Assembly: GCF_963678635.1 (NCBI RefSeq)
Contig: NW_026971072.1
Location: 1 to 23,321 of the forward strand
Direction: 5' to 3'
Source of the DNA: Symsagittifera roscoffensis
Taxonomy: Eukaryota > Xenacoelomorpha > Acoela > Convolutidae
Length of the DNA: 23,321 nucleotides
The first letter of the stretch is position 1, and every line of letters starts with the position of its first letter. Under the pieces are notes generated by a model that was not told where the DNA came from, did not search any database, and worked only from the letters and a program-made list of their open reading frames with translations. Of the stretch, positions 1-9,480 are shown piece by piece. A program made the position numbers and the translations under genes.

Positions 1-21
1 AAGAACAATTATTGCTAGTTA

Positions 22-130
22 GCGAGTTGCGCTGGAACCCGAGTTCAGTACCGGATTGAAATAGCTGTGCGAGCGAGTTGCGCTGGAGCCCTAGTTTAGT
101 ACCGGGTTGAACTAGTTGTGTGAGCGAGTT
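22..130. repeat. 51-bp tandem direct repeat, about 2.1 copies
   Basis: A unit beginning gcgagttgcgctgga starts at 22 and again at 73, and the first seven bases recur at 124, so the period is 51 bp. The two full copies differ at a handful of positions. The period is a multiple of three, but one frame of the second copy meets a stop, so I do not treat it as coding. The array may extend left of the window. Confidence 0.85.
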
Positions 131-1045
131 TCTTTGCTAGAATAGGCGAGTTTTGAATCGAGTGAGCCAAAAACTGACGAGTGATTGAACGGAACGGGAC
201 GCGGGCTTCAAAATAGAAGTTGCCAAAAAGTAGTTATCTCATTAAGGGCACTGTAAATTGATTTGGTTTCCTTTGCGATTGAGAATTTTTTCATTGTGCC
301 CACGATTTGCTGAACTAGCTAGAAGCATGAGAGGAGATTAGAAAGAGCCTAAATTAAGGGGGAAGTTGCGTAATCCTTTGATCGGCCGATTTAGTCTGAC
401 CACCAACATAACCCTTTCGGGATTGTGGATCATATCGTGTCTTAGTGTCCACCGCTATTACACGTTATAAAGGGGGGAAACTCTGCGGCAGTTGAGTAGA
501 GTGAAAGAGTGCTTAGAGGAGACGATTCCCCGGAAAAGAATCTACACAACATATGATGAAGCGTAAGATGAACCGATAAACAGAGTGTACTGTCTTAATC
601 CTAGTTTTCGATGCCGATCAAATTTATATTTGTGACTATGGTCGCAAAAATCTAGGAAGGTATCACACTATGTAAAATGACTTTGATGGGCCATGCTACA
701 ATGGATGAGTCGAAAATCAACGATGTTTTTTTTTCAATTATAAAACTTGATGTTGACCAACTTTTATGCTCATTTGTATAGCAAAAAAAAACTAAAATCG
801 TATATTAACACCACATAGGTAAAATACAACCACCGCATAATTTTTTATCCCTCCCCCACCTTGAGAACCTGGTGTCTGAACTGCCAATACTCTCTCTGGT
901 TATCCTTTGGAAAAAACTTTATGATAGTATTAGTTGGTAATTTTTGTCACAAAAATTTAGAAGAGTTTGTTTTTTGTCTACACAAACCGAGTTAAAATTT
1001 CAGAGCCAGAATTCGATATGTGACAACTTCGAGAACTCTTAATGT
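131..1045. other. Non-coding stretch with weak promoter/LTR-like signals
   Basis: I see no gene here. On the plus strand a purine run (aaattaagggggaag, 351-365) is followed about 100 bases later by a TATA-like string (tataaag, 466-472) and a possible initiator (cagtt, from 489). Together these could be a polypurine tract and part of an LTR of a plus-strand retroelement whose body lies outside the window, but no LTR ends or coding remains support that. The rest is AT-rich with homopolymer runs. Confidence 0.25.
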
Positions 1046-1053
1046 AATGCATT

Positions 1054-1618
1054 CAGTAGCGGATTTAGGGCGGGGGGTGTAGGTTTGGGGATGTCCACTT
1101 CCTCAGGAATTCTACCCCCAAAGGTTTCAAAGTTTTGCCTGCGGCGCTGAGAATTTTGCTACTAATTTGCGATCAAGGTTGGGAAAAAGTAGTCGTACTC
1201 ATGGCGGATTTAGGAGGGGGCGGGGCGGTGCACTTTTCTCAGGGATTCGACCCCATGCTGACCCAAAGTGTCACCTTTTTGTACTATTTTGAGATATTCA
1301 TTTTTGGCCGGCTGACTTTAAAAATTTTCCAAGGGCGCCTTGGGCGCCAAGGTATACTAATTTTGAGGGTGGATTGCGCGCTAAAAAACGCGATTTTTTT
1401 GGTCGAAACTTTCCAAAAAAAAACATAAAAACGCCTTTTTTGACCTGTTTTTTTTCACAAATTTATCTGCGGCGCAGAAAATTTGTCAAATTAGGGTCTT
1501 TGTAGTGATTTGGGAAAGCTCAGAAAATCAATGTGGTTGACCTAAGAAAAAAGTCGACAAAATTTTCACATTTTTTTTGAAAATCCGTCCCCTCAAGAAG
1601 TTCATTGATCCGCGCCAT
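1054..1618. mobile_element. Non-autonomous hAT-like transposon (MITE), with target duplication
   Basis: The left end reads cagtagcggatttaggg and the right end, reverse-complemented, atggcgcggatcaatg. These are degraded but recognisable versions of the CAGtGGCGGAT-type ends common in hAT elements. Both ends are flanked by the same 8-bp string aatgcatt (1046-1053 and 1619-1626), the duplication length hAT transposases make. The interior has no transposase. It holds a second copy of the end motif (atggcggatttaggaggg, from 1201) and paired internal motifs (ctgcggcgc at about 1139 and 1467), so it may be a nested or partly duplicated element. The duplication is itself palindromic, which weakens it a little as evidence. 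Confidence 0.6.
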
Positions 1619-1626
1619 AATGCATT

Positions 1627-2565
1627 TTATTAAATTTGAGAGTTGTAAGGCTTAATATTTTGATTTTGATTCCTGTGGATTGTACATGCTTTTTAGATGT
1701 TTTTTTTAAATACAAGAATCTGTCAGATTAAACTTTGATCAGAGGTTCAAATTCTACGCTATGTTTGCAATCAGTTTCAACTTGAAAAAAAAATTTAATT
1801 CTGTGTGAATCATATGAACGAACCATTCAACTATTCAACTTAACTTTTCCATAAAGAGTAAAGAGATTGCTCCTATCCAGGCGCAGCCCTGAATGTTTTG
1901 ACTGCCTTTTACGGTCTATGGAGCAATAATAACATAAAAAAATTCAACGTAATAAATAAAAGGAATTTTTTCTTAACTTGAGATTTTTGGTGAAAATTAT
2001 CCCCCCACACGCCATATAAAGTTCAAAATGATAGATATTGCTCTTCTAGACACAAATCAATTACGGCAAAAAAGATTGCTTTAACCAATTTGGAACGATT
2101 TTTAAGACGAGTTAAATATCCGCTGACGCATTAATAGCGCGAGTTGTAGCGCGCGATAATTGTCCCAAGTTGGCCAAATGGGCAATTTTTTAACCCTCCT
2201 AACTTTACAAAAAATGACCCAAACTGAAATATCTTTTCACGCTTAAGCTCAGGAAAACAATATTTTTTGAATAATACAAAAAAAAACGAAATTTCTATTT
2301 TGCTTAATTTGTACAGTTGAAACGAAACAGAATCGGTTTTAATTTCACGAAGTATGCTGGAAATATTGTGAGGACATTAAATGTATCAAGCCAAAATAGT
2401 GGGGTTGAACATGCGCTGATTTAATGACTTTTTTCTATAAAATCAAATTCATCTCACGCAGTTGAATTAACAAAAACTGAATTGCAAACCAATTTTGAAC
2501 CGATTAAAATATTAGCATTTTATGTTCTGTCAAGTTCGGCTCAAAAAGGATTCTGAAATTTTATA
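1627..2565. other. AT-rich non-coding stretch
   Basis: I find no open frame with recognisable similarity, no RNA gene and no clear repeat here. It separates the hAT-like element from the BEL/Pao remnant. The 3' LTR expected next to the BEL/Pao element on this side is not visible to me. Confidence 0.5.
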
Positions 2566-2830
2566 CTATACTTTAATGCTATGTAGCATTAGCATCCTCC
2601 ACCCCGAAGGAGCGAGAACCGGAACGAGCTTAACGAGCGGCCAAGTGTAATTTCCGGAAACGGTCCTTAGGTTTGCGGAGCGGGCGGTGATGTCTTTGCC
2701 GTAGCTTAGCGACATTATGCATGCTAGTGAGTAGTGGCCCCTAGGACTAATGGGTTCAACTAACCACACCATATCGCCCGTTTTTAATGAAAGTTCGGGA
2801 GAAGCATGCCATTTAACTTTTTATTGATTG
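2566..2830 (-). pseudogene. BEL/Pao Pol C-terminal module
   Basis: The frame reads GDMVWLVEPISPRGHYSLA and later SANLRTVSGNYTWPLVKLVP, the conserved C-terminal domain found after the BEL/Pao integrase core (GDlVWlvde..pRg and a final vvKLaP). The expected acidic or basic residues between them are partly replaced. It is separated from the core by a stop and a small deletion. The frame runs about 24 residues past the KLvPvL motif before a stop. Confidence 0.75.
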
Positions 2831-2841
2831 TAGGGGCGTAC

Positions 2842-3693
2842 TCACTTAAGCATCAATGCATTTGCATTTGCGTACGACTGCGCACGGGCATAGCGTTTAG
2901 AGTGAGAATAGTTCTCACTCGTTCTTAGAGACGGCAATGTTGGACTGTGCTGATCTAAAAGCAATTGATTCGGCGTCAAAGCCTCAAGACTATCTGGGTC
3001 GTCAGAAACGGGAGTGAGCGGTTGGGCGTTTAGTGAATCTTCAACTAGGCACATAATTGTGTTCCAAATCTCGTCAGTCAATTTTCTTGACCCTAAGATT
3101 GCATAAAACACGCGCAAACAACTGCGCACTATTCGCCCCCATATTCCACCTTGATGTGGTGCACTTGGCGTATTATACTTCCACTTAATGCCTTTGTGTG
3201 ACAATGGAGTTTCTGCGTTCCAATTGTTGATGCACAGAAGAAGTTCTTTTTCGGCTCCTACAAAGTTCGTTCCGTTGTCCGACCAAATTTTTGAGGGTGT
3301 TCCTCGCCTAGAAATGAAGCGCTTGATAGCCATCACAAATGAAATTGTATCCATGGATGGAACCAACTCAATGTGAATTGCGCGAGTCGTAAAGCAAGTA
3401 AATAGAAAACTCCAGCGTTTCTCGGAAGATCGACGATTAGTTACAAGAAACGGTCCAAAATAATCGACACCGCAATTTGAGAACGCTGGCTGGCGGTAAA
3501 TTGCACACTCTGCGGGAAGGTCAGACATCATTGGAGCGACGGTTTTCGCATTTCGCTTTCTACAACATACGCAATGTGTTTTAATAGCTCCTAGTGCAGA
3601 TTTTAAGCGTAGTACAACAAATTGTTGATGAATGACGGAACGAAGGTAGTCGACGGACTGATTTTCGGGCTTTATGTGATTAAAAAAAGACAC
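2842..3693 (-). pseudogene. BEL/Pao integrase catalytic core remnant
   Basis: This 283-codon stretch resumes the integrase after a frameshift. It contains the end of the zinc-binding region (THCVCCRKRNA), the catalytic core with VDYFGPF (first Asp) and IWSDNGTNF (second Asp), and SAPHQGGIWGRIVRS, where the third catalytic residue should be Glu (GGxWER in the family) but is Gly. That is a GGG codon around 3140-3145, one transition from GAG. The frame then stops in what should be the linker to the C-terminal module. The core is clearly BEL/Pao. The Glu to Gly change alone would abolish strand transfer. Confidence 0.9.
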
Positions 3694-5125
3694 AATCGGA
3701 TTAGGCGATAGCGGCTATTCAATATTATTGGATGGCGAGTTTCGAATGCGCTTGCAGAGAGACATTGATTAGGGCCGGTAGATCTAATTAAACCGTTTGG
3801 CCCGATAAAAGGCGAATACCAAGATTTATGGCTCGATGTTTTCACAAACTTTACAGCTGCTAAATGTTTACCTTCAGCTGGGATTGACTCTAACTGCGAA
3901 AATTGCAAAAATTTCCCCTCTGCAATAACAAGTTCTGCTGGATCAATTATGGCCTTATCTGGCGATCGATGGTGTCTATGCTTAGGTGAGAGTCTCACCA
4001 TATATGCGACCAGCCGCTTTATCTTGGAGAACGAACTATACTCTTCCCAAGGGAAGGCAAAGTCAGTCGAAACTGCAGTGCACGGAAAATTGGAAGAGAC
4101 CTCTAAATCCTCATTCAGATCGTAGACCGGACCATCCAGGCGAATTTTCTCAGTAACTTCCCTATATGGGTTGAAAGGCCAATCCGAAGTTTTCAAAAAG
4201 GAAGGACCGGTTACCTGACTGCTTTGCTTGAGGGAATCAGCAGTAATACCTCCAGTTCCGGTGTCAGCGGGGTTGTCTCTACTCAAAACATGGAACAATT
4301 GGTCAATTGATGTTGACTCCAGAATCTCGGCTACTCGATTGGCTACAAACACGGGCTGTTTGCTTGTCGAGTTCAACCGCTAAAGGACTCTTGTACTGTC
4401 AGTCCACATGAACACTTTGAAAATACTCAATGTCAGAGCTTTCTCGATATCATCCTTCAGGCGATTAGCAAGAAGCGCATTTTGAAGTTCCAACTTCAGA
4501 ATTGAAAGCATCTTCATCGGTGCTACTCTTGCTTTACCGAAGACAAATGCTAGTTGACCTTTAAATGGGCGTTTTTCTGAGCTCGATGGAGTGCTACAGA
4601 ACAGAAAACGTCCAATTAGCTATCACCGAACATGTGCAGCTCAACCTCATCTACTTCAAAATAGCAACGAGGTAGTTTGAGCTGCCCTAAAACTGGCAAG
4701 CCGGAGTGCCTTTCAGTGAGTCTGCGGCAAAACTCATTTGGCAGTGGGTCATCCCACTGTTGGCCACTCAGTCTCCAGATGTCTTTCAGTAGCAAACGTG
4801 CGCGTACGGTATACGGGGCGACAAGACTTATGGGGTCAAACATGGAGGACACAAAACAAAGAACCGATCGCTGTGTAACAGAGTCTTTGAGTTCGCGGTT
4901 AACTCCTCTGCTCACAACCAACGTATCGGTTACGTGGTCCCACTTGAGACCGAGAACATGCGACGCGGTTTCGAGAATAATCGCAGCGGTAATAATTTCC
5001 TTACTGTGGTTAGCGCTGGTCATAGGGGGACTTAGTTTCAAGGACAAACTGGAAACGTTGCTAATACATTTTGTGAGATTAAACCCACCCAACTTAAGCA
5101 GTTCAACTAAACTGCGACTTAACAT
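3672..5125 (-). pseudogene. BEL/Pao RT thumb, RNase H and integrase N-terminal remnant
   Basis: The frame 5125-4616 carries the RT thumb/connection (KLGGFNLTKCISN, VLGLKWDH, SMFDPISLVAPY) and ends at a stop directly after ELHMFGDS, the first RNase H Asp block. RNase H continues past the stop through ILKLELQNALLANRL (catalytic Glu) and FMWTDST (catalytic Asp), then meets another stop at about 4381 where the family has Gln in VLQWLNS. The frame 4376-3672 completes it with FVANRVAEI and HVLSRDNPADTGT. It then enters the integrase N-terminal region and loses frame at about 3690-3720. Confidence 0.85.
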
Positions 5126-6335
5126 TAAAGCAGTTTCTGGATTTTTACAGTCCCAAAGTAGTCATTCATGTAAAAATTGTTTAGCACAGCGTAAGCGGCA
5201 TTGGGTAACGATCTTGGTTGTCGACGGCTGTTCGGCAAAGAGCATAGTTAGCACATGTCGGAGAATCTTTCGCTCCAAATATATGCCTTGTATATTGAAA
5301 TACACTCACATCTGATGTGAGGTCCTCCCGCCACAAAAAGGCAAGGAACCTTGAACGCTTTCTACTAAGCCGATCTGCATAATAATGCCTTCAATATCTG
5401 CGGAAATTGCGTATTTGAACTCTCAGAAGCGCATTAAAACAAAAAAAAAGTTATGAAGCAGATCGGGGCGAAGAGAAGGGAGTTATTCAGTGATTTGCCG
5501 TGAAATTTAGAAGCACTGTTCAAAACGCGCCGAGCTTTGCCGGCTTTGTTCGGATTTAAAACTGGGTGATGCGTTCTCGGTCTGAACGGTTTTTTGAATT
5601 TTGAGGGCTAACTGGGTCTACGTAACCCTTCTCGACATCATCTCGGATATCTGATGCGTATTGAATTTTCAAGTTAAAATCTTTCTCTAGACGCTTTTCA
5701 AGAGACTTAAACTGGACCAATGAAGCGTAAAAGTTATCGGGAAGATGAATATTGTCATCAGTCCAGAGCGTTCCGACAACAAAACGGCGGCCATCATGAA
5801 AAGTGGTAGAGTCAAGAATTTTTTGAGCACGTTTATCAGCTGGGGAACGGGGATCAGCTTATTTAAACGTGCCATACGATTCTAGCTCGTACCATTTCTT
5901 CACTTGGTCAACAAGCGCTACGTCTTCAACATTGCACTTGAAAGTGGTGACTCGAACACCAATTGGCGATGGAAGTGGACCTGTGAGAACCCAGCCAATG
6001 GGCATACGGACATCGACAGGGGCATTTTGATTTCCTCCTTAGAAGTATTCGAGAGGCTTCATTCCATGAAAAACATCCTGTCCCAAACTCATCTCAATGT
6101 CGGACTAGTTGTAGACAATAGGTTTAATTGGCTGCAGATGTGGAAACATGTCTTGGAGAATAGTAACGTCAATAGTTTTGAAACCAACGCTCAAACTGTC
6201 TTTCACAAATGGCGTACCCCTAAACGAGTATTCATGGTGGTCGAATTTGGCAAACATATTCACTTCGACTTTTTGCGTGGGAACGGATTCCGTCGAATTG
6301 AAGCCGTCTTCTAGAAAATCTAGCTTTTGGCTAGA
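5126..6335 (-). pseudogene. BEL/Pao protease-RT linker and RT fingers/palm remnant
   Basis: The reading continues in frame past the stop at 6336 and shows family-typical blocks: MSLGQDVFHGMKPLEYF near 6060, then WYELESYGTFK near 5870 followed by a stop and ADPRSPADKRAQKILDST. RT follows with SADIEG (first catalytic Asp block, about 5400), FLWREDL (about 5320) and HIFGAKDSPTCANYAL (about 5250). The catalytic box reads YMNDYF at about 5165-5180 instead of YMDD. Several frames are needed to follow the homology, and part of the RT fingers is deleted or scrambled around 5450-5600. Identification as BEL/Pao is firm and function is lost. Confidence 0.85.
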
Positions 6336-7345
6336 TCAATTTAAAAGCTGTGCTAGGCCCGCCGATCTCCATGAGTGGGTACAACAGGAATCGCACATTA
6401 CAAGAGCAGTCGTCACGTCTGTGTGTGATCTTATTTCCAATCGAAGCACAGGAAGGAGTCCCGTTAGTTTCTTGTAAGACGGCGACCCGGCTACGTTCGA
6501 TGACGAAGTTTGCGGTTTATTACGGTTCGGAGGGGCAGTTTTGTTTGAAACTGAATGGCTTGTTTGGTTGCTGATATTTGACTCCTTTTTTGCCGGCCTT
6601 ACGTCGAAAACTTTCTCAGCACCATGCAACAAGACATTGTGGGTGCTTTCACAACCAGGCCTAATGCACTTGCTGGCTTTAGGGCATTTTCGGAACAAGT
6701 GGTCAGGTTGCAAGCAAGCAAAACATAAACTATTTTGCGCGGAGAAATGAGATCGTTGAATTGGGGTCTTTTCCCTAAAAACAGAACAACTCCAGAGTAG
6801 GTGTTTACCCTTGCACTGGAGGCACCGAGCATAAAATCGTTTTTCAACTTTTGAAGCAGCGGCAAAAACATTTGTAGGTGGTTTATGGTAACCAGTCTTT
6901 GGAGTCCCCTCAGGTCGTAACTTATTCTGACTCACAAGCATAAGTTCATGTGCCCGTTCTTCCTCCGTTTGGTTCTCCTGAACGATCATTGCCAATTTCG
7001 ACCTGCTACGATTTTTGCTCCAGATATTCAGCCTCTTCGATAGTTGCTTTGGCTAGCTTTTGACGGCTTTACTCTGCAACCACATCAAGTTCCAGTTGAC
7101 CTTCATCGACCTTCATCGACCTTCATCGACTGAATCTGGATCTCTTGCTTCCTCAAACGTGGCTTAGCCTCTACATGGCGTTCAACTTCCTCTCGTCTAA
7201 TTTTTGCAAAGGCTGCATCTCTTCGACGCTCACTCCAAGTCATTGATGCAATCTTACAACGCTTTGAAAAGGGTTTCTTGGAACGGACGGATTCGCTTGG
7301 CGTCGGGGTTCGTGCATTTGCTGACTGGTTCTCTTGAGTTTTAAC
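6336..7345 (-). pseudogene. BEL/Pao gag C-terminal part and protease remnant
   Basis: The segment 7345-7000 encodes a charged, Glu/Arg-rich stretch typical of the helical N-terminal half of BEL gag. It is broken by an in-frame stop near 7070 and by a 10-bp repeat expansion at 7101-7130. A clean frame of about 219 residues (6995-6336) follows. It holds two zinc knuckles, CLQCKGKHLLWSC (C-x2-C-x3-H-x4-C) and CFACLQPDHLFRKC (C-x2-C-x4-H-x4-C), then a C-x4-C-x3-H-x4-H finger, as in BEL nucleocapsids. A Ser/Asn-rich linker leads to the retropepsin site, which reads CDSCCTHSW where the family has a D-S-G core, so the conserved Gly is Cys. The frame ends at a stop just after it. Domain calls are firm; the gag N-terminus is missing or unrecognisable. 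Confidence 0.85.
7101..7130. repeat. Three perfect copies of a 10-bp unit inside gag remnant
   Basis: The unit cttcatcgac occurs three times head to tail, preceded by one more gac. Ten is not a multiple of three, so gain or loss of a copy shifts the gag frame. It therefore marks one step in the decay of the BEL/Pao element. Confidence 0.95.
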
Positions 7346-8114
7346 TTGAAAGTATATTTTAGCTAGAACTCATACATCGTCATTTTTTGCAAGGATAGAT
7401 CCTAGGTAAAACTCAGCTGATTTATTGTTACAGCAGCGTTGTTGCTGTGTATAGGCAAAGATTTAATCTCATCATTTTTCTCTATATTTTTTCGTAAGCA
7501 AATGCTAGATTTTTCAATGCACGTTTCAATTTTAACTGGTCTATCATTCGCACTTAAATTTTCCCAAATTTTTGCATGGTATTCGAAAAGATTTGTTTTC
7601 AACTCTTTCCTGGTAACATAAATTTTGTTTAGCTCCGTTTTGAAATATTTGTTTTTTGTTTTTAAATAAGAGCAAAAAAAATGTAGTGTCGATTGTTGGA
7701 ATCAAACTAAAATCAATTCAAGTAGCCGCGTCCTATACCGAACAAGAGGCTCCTTGCAAGACCCCTACGATTCTCGTTGCCTACGGAACAGAAGGACAAC
7801 AAACTAAAAGTTTGAGCTTAAAGATGAATTTAACTAATTAAAAAAAACAAGATTTGTAATGCCCAACAAACGTTGAATATTCTTCGACTGTTGTCATTTG
7901 CGAAATCTTATACTTATCTGCTTTTGTTTTGCTTGAACTTGGTCGACGACTTTTAACTTTTTTGATAAGCTCAAACAGATTGGGGAAAAAACGTCGAATG
8001 ATTTTCAAATTTTATATTTCTGAAAACGCGGAGGATGAATTAATTTTAGCTTACGAAATAATTCTTTGTTGTTAGATTTTTGATTTGAGATTAAATGTTT
8101 GATCACATTAAAGA
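7346..8114. other. Mostly non-coding stretch between BEL remnant and gene fragment
   Basis: Apart from the minus-strand open frame at 7402-7644 (listed separately) I see no supported gene. Homopolymer-rich AT sequence dominates. A short plus-strand frame at 7656-7841 has no features I can defend. Confidence 0.5.
7402..7644 (-). pseudogene. Unrecognised open frame, possible gene fragment
   Basis: About 80 codons are open on the minus strand, in a charged mix of Lys, Glu, Asn and Ile. They include EYHAKIWENLSANDRPVK and ICLRKNIEKNDEIKSL, which look like alternating amphipathic helices and not like translated AT-rich noise. There is no ATG at the upstream end. It lies downstream, on the same strand, of the broken frame at 8115-8500, so the two could be parts of one decayed multi-exon gene. 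I cannot assign a family, and a chance frame is possible. Confidence 0.25.
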
Positions 8115-8500
8115 TTAAAATTCCTGTTTAACCAAACGTCCATAAATATGGTAGTTATTTTGTCGGTGCACGTAAATAATGGCTGATATTTTGTTTTTAC
8201 ATTCTTTTAAAATTTCAATTCGACATTCTGGTGTAAGTGGGTAATCGTTATTTGATTGTTTGATCTTTGCTTGCTTGATAAATTATTTATAACATCGTGC
8301 CAAATGATAATGTTTTCCTCTATCATATGTTTTGAGGACTTGCTTAAAAGATATTGAACAGTCTTTTGTCGGTTATTTGCGTTCCAATTAAAGCTTAAAC
8401 TTCGAACTGCCTTAAAAGTGTCGTCGAGGCGTGTTTGTAGACTTAATGGTAATGTAATTACGTAGTGATGGAGACAACTCGCAGCAATAATGAATACCAT
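8115..8500 (-). pseudogene. Hypothetical protein fragment with one frameshift
   Basis: A minus-strand frame starts at an ATG (8498-8500) and reads MVFIIAASCLHHYVITLPLS, then IIIWHDVINNLSSKQRSNN. At about 8255-8260 the sensible reading moves by one frame and continues as DYPLTPECRIEILKECKN and ISAIIYVHRQNNYHIYG to a stop at 8115-8117, giving about 128 residues. Beta-strand-like hydrophobic blocks alternate with helices, and the FIIAASC and IWHDVINN blocks recall an alpha/beta hydrolase or SGNH-type fold. That resemblance is only an impression. I recall similar unnamed repetitive proteins in invertebrate genomes but cannot name the family. The single shift suggests a pseudogene or an assembly error. 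Confidence 0.4.
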
Positions 8501-8612
8501 TCAGAGTGATTAGCGATACGGTTATTTATTGGCAATCAATTTAAGGAGTATGTTGTTGTAAAGTCGTCACATTGAAAAAAAATTATGACGATAATAACTT
8601 TAAGAACCGTTA

Positions 8613-9424
8613 GCCCAGGGTATGTAAGGTTCTACTAAGGCTTCGCTTCAGTACTATGTAAGTTAACGCGTGCGGTATATCGGTTAAACTCAACGACGTT
8701 ACGGCGAAACGGATGTAGTAACGGTCGCGGCGGTATGCGGCCGAAAACAGGGCGAGGAAACCGAGGTAGGGATTCACTCAAAAAACTTGCTCAACACGAT
8801 TTACGGCTTAAACGGTTAAACGGGCGAAACGAAAACGGTGTTTTTCGGTTTTGCTCTAAATTCGGGCAAAAGAAATTTTTTTTGTGAGTATTTTTTCGGG
8901 AAAATTTGGTATAACTTTTTTTCGATATTTTTTTCTTTGAAAAAAAAAACAAAAAACTTTTGCGAAAATTTCTTGGAAAATTTTTTGGATTTTTTTACAA
9001 AGTTTTTGGGTTGGAGACTATCCTGGGGTAATAGAGTACTGGGTATGAATAGGATTATGTATCTAGTACGGTCTTAATCGGTTTGCAATTAACAACATCG
9101 TATGTAATTTTTCAGCAAAATTTGAAACCTAACAAAAATAGTGACAAAAAAACGGATGTACAAATCATAGCACTCATAGGTCAGGTTATAGCATAATTGA
9201 GTTGAGAAACGAACAAAAAAGTTTCGGTCTTACGTATTTTTTGCCGGGACGAAAAGTTCATCGGATTGTAGACCAAAATCCACAAAATTTCGGGTGTTAA
9301 GAATTTTTTGGGTTTCGGTTTTTGGAGTTGTCGTATCTATGAGTTGTCGTATCAGTCCAGAACATTTTCGGTTTTGTTAATCGTCGAAAAATATCCTTTC
9401 CGGAAAGAACTTTATACGCTGGGC
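8613..9424. mobile_element. Tc1/mariner-like non-autonomous element with terminal inverted repeats
   Basis: The left end reads gcccagggtatgtaaggttct (from 8613) and the right end, reverse-complemented, gcccagcgtataaagttct (ending 9424). They match over about 20 bases with one substitution and short indels. Each end is flanked by the dinucleotide ta (8611-8612 and 9425-9426), the target duplication of Tc1/mariner elements. The ~812-bp interior holds no transposase. The left interior is unusually rich in CG-containing strings (about 8660-8830) and the rest is T-rich. This fits a MITE or internally deleted copy. Confidence 0.6.
9325..9353. repeat. Short direct repeat gagttgtcgtatc, two copies
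   Basis: The 13-base string gagttgtcgtatc occurs at 9325-9337 and 9341-9353, period 16, inside the right part of the Tc1/mariner-like element. Confidence 0.85.
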
Positions 9425-9448
9425 TATACAGCTGGTATTGCCATGCAA

Positions 9449-9480
9449 CTATACTGATTTTATACTATACTGATTTTATA
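9449..9480. repeat. Perfect 16-bp tandem duplication
   Basis: ctatactgattttata is present twice, head to tail and without mismatch, just outside the right end of the Tc1/mariner-like element. The identity points to a recent slippage event. Confidence 0.9.

Larger units (their letters stand above)
2566..7345 (-). mobile_element. Degenerate BEL/Pao LTR retrotransposon
   Basis: Minus-strand fragments follow the BEL/Pao order: charged gag tail and zinc knuckles (7345-6480), protease (about 6430-6336), protease-RT linker (6335-5640), RT (5600-4900), RNase H (4640-4260), integrase (3900-2842) and the C-terminal module (2830-2566). Frames are interrupted by stops and shifts at about 6336, 6110, 6028, 5860, 5150, 4616, 4381, 3690 and 2840. 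Catalytic positions are altered as well. I did not find either LTR. The copy cannot be autonomous and looks old compared with the intact gypsy element further right. Confidence 0.9.

Noticed and set aside
1135-1428. A 97-codon plus-strand frame within the hAT-like element
   Set aside because: It begins at TTG, has no protein-like pattern and lies inside repetitive terminal-repeat-like sequence; it is a chance frame.
4677-5315. A 212-codon plus-strand frame
   Set aside because: It lies antisense to the clear BEL/Pao RT remnant and shows no similarity of its own; it is a shadow of the minus-strand gene.
5904-6477. Two overlapping plus-strand frames of 136 and 109 codons
   Set aside because: Both are antisense shadows of the BEL/Pao protease-RT linker, which is recognisable on the minus strand.
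7081-7140. The 10-bp triplicate as a CRISPR-like or regulatory array
   Set aside because: The copies abut without spacers and lie inside a dead gag; simple slippage explains them.
8838-9077. A 79-codon plus-strand frame rich in Phe, Lys and Asn
   Set aside because: It is a translation of T/A homopolymer runs inside the TA-flanked element and has no domain pattern.
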